Source: UBA7396 sp964404065
GTDB lineage: Bacteria > Patescibacteriota > Gracilibacteria > BD1-5 > UBA6164
Direction of reading: 5' to 3'
DNA length: 9,643 nt
NCBI GenBank assembly: GCA_964404065.1
Contig: CAYOIP010000040.1
Span: forward strand, 1-9,643
Positions 9,229 through 9,643 of the stretch are shown here, one piece after another. The number at the start of each line of letters is the position of its first letter. The stretch's first letter is position 1. A program made the translations under genes and the position numbers. The notes below the pieces were generated by a model. That model saw nothing but the letters and a program-made list of their open reading frames with translations. It did no database searches and had not been told where the DNA came from.

Positions 9229-9643
9229 CTACAAAGTATATGCTGCACTCAATACTGTTGTTTGATTTCAAGCTTTATCTTTACAAGTTACTTTTACTTT
9301 TACATCATCTCAAGATGTACGTGATGCTCAAGCAAGATTATAAGATACATCTAATAATCCATTAGTAGTTGAAGGTAGAGTAGTTGTAACGTTTATTGTT
9401 CATCAAATTGGAGTAGTATCATCAAATCAATCAACAAACTCTATACTTACTATTTCAGAAATTTCTTCATTGAAATCAATTGTTCAAGTTCAGCTTCAAT
9501 TTCATATACCATTAAGATTAAGAGTATCTGCATCAAGAGAAGGTCAAGATCTATCCAAATTAACTGTATCAGATCATATAGCTGTTATTACTCATCCGTT
9601 TATATACCAACCATATGCTGTTACATTTCAATCAGCCGTAGCT
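9229..9643 (-). CDS. Ig-like surface protein, partial (C-terminal 137 residues)
   Basis: Read with UGA as Gly, the frame enters at the right edge and ends at the TAG at 9229-9231. It has about 14 in-frame TGA codons. The visible part starts ATADGNVTAYGWYINGG, passes an acidic GTIDFNEEISE segment, and closes with VKVTCKDKAGNQTTVLSAAY. The C-K-D-K-A-G-N close is the same Ig-like ending seen repeatedly in the giant protein downstream, where a matching YCKDDASN occurs near residue 501. It is probably another secreted multi-domain protein of the same type, encoded just upstream on the same strand. Its N-terminus, length and any signal peptide are outside the window. It lacks the special C-terminal domain of the giant protein. 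The exact Ig family cannot be named from this fragment. Confidence 0.85.

Noticed and set aside
1..9643. Degraded or non-coding A+T-rich DNA, because standard-code frames are all short
   Set aside because: Reading TGA as Gly opens three frames with signal peptides, known domain motifs and no TAA or TAG inside.
1..9643. Mycoplasma-type code (UGA = Trp)
   Set aside because: TGA occupies the Gly of D-x-x-G-N, of the lamin-tail 'G-W' and of DUF1800 'T-G-F', while TGG encodes Trp separately. About 157 extra Trp in one surface protein would also be implausible.

Overview
The window reads as coding DNA of a bacterium that uses UGA as glycine (translation table 25), which points to Candidatus Absconditabacteria (SR1) or Gracilibacteria within the CPR/Patescibacteria. 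Under the standard code almost nothing here is open. If TGA is read as an amino acid, three long minus-strand frames appear, with TAG as the observed stop codon. TGA must be glycine rather than tryptophan. It alternates with GGA at the conserved Gly of many D-x-x-G-N motifs typical of bacterial Ig-like domains, and TGG is used separately at Trp positions. The DNA is very A+T rich.

Layout, in the direction of transcription (right to left). (1) 9643 to 9229 is the C-terminal 137 residues of a secreted-type Ig-like protein whose start lies outside the window. (2) 9151 to 1691 is one unbroken 2,486-residue gene for a giant secreted surface protein. It has a signal peptide, an N-terminal domain, a long array of Ig-like domains, five units of about 100 residues with F-S-E-N/S motifs (SbsA-type Ig-like), a lamin-tail domain, one more Ig-like domain and a distinct C-terminal beta domain. 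(3) A 12-bp stem terminator closes this gene, followed by a 43-bp imperfect inverted repeat and a good -35/-10 pair. (4) 1473 to 1 is a secreted DUF1800-family protein that runs off the left edge.

All three products look exported or extracytoplasmic. The two right-hand genes share the same Ig-like repertoire and are separated by only 77 bp with no clear terminator, so they may be co-transcribed. The DUF1800 gene has its own promoter. In other bacteria DUF1800 genes usually sit beside DUF1501 genes, so a DUF1501 gene could lie just beyond the left edge. The set looks like a cell-surface locus. A role in attachment to a host or partner cell is inference only. No RNA gene, CRISPR array or transposase was seen. 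All translations, positions and counts were made by hand.
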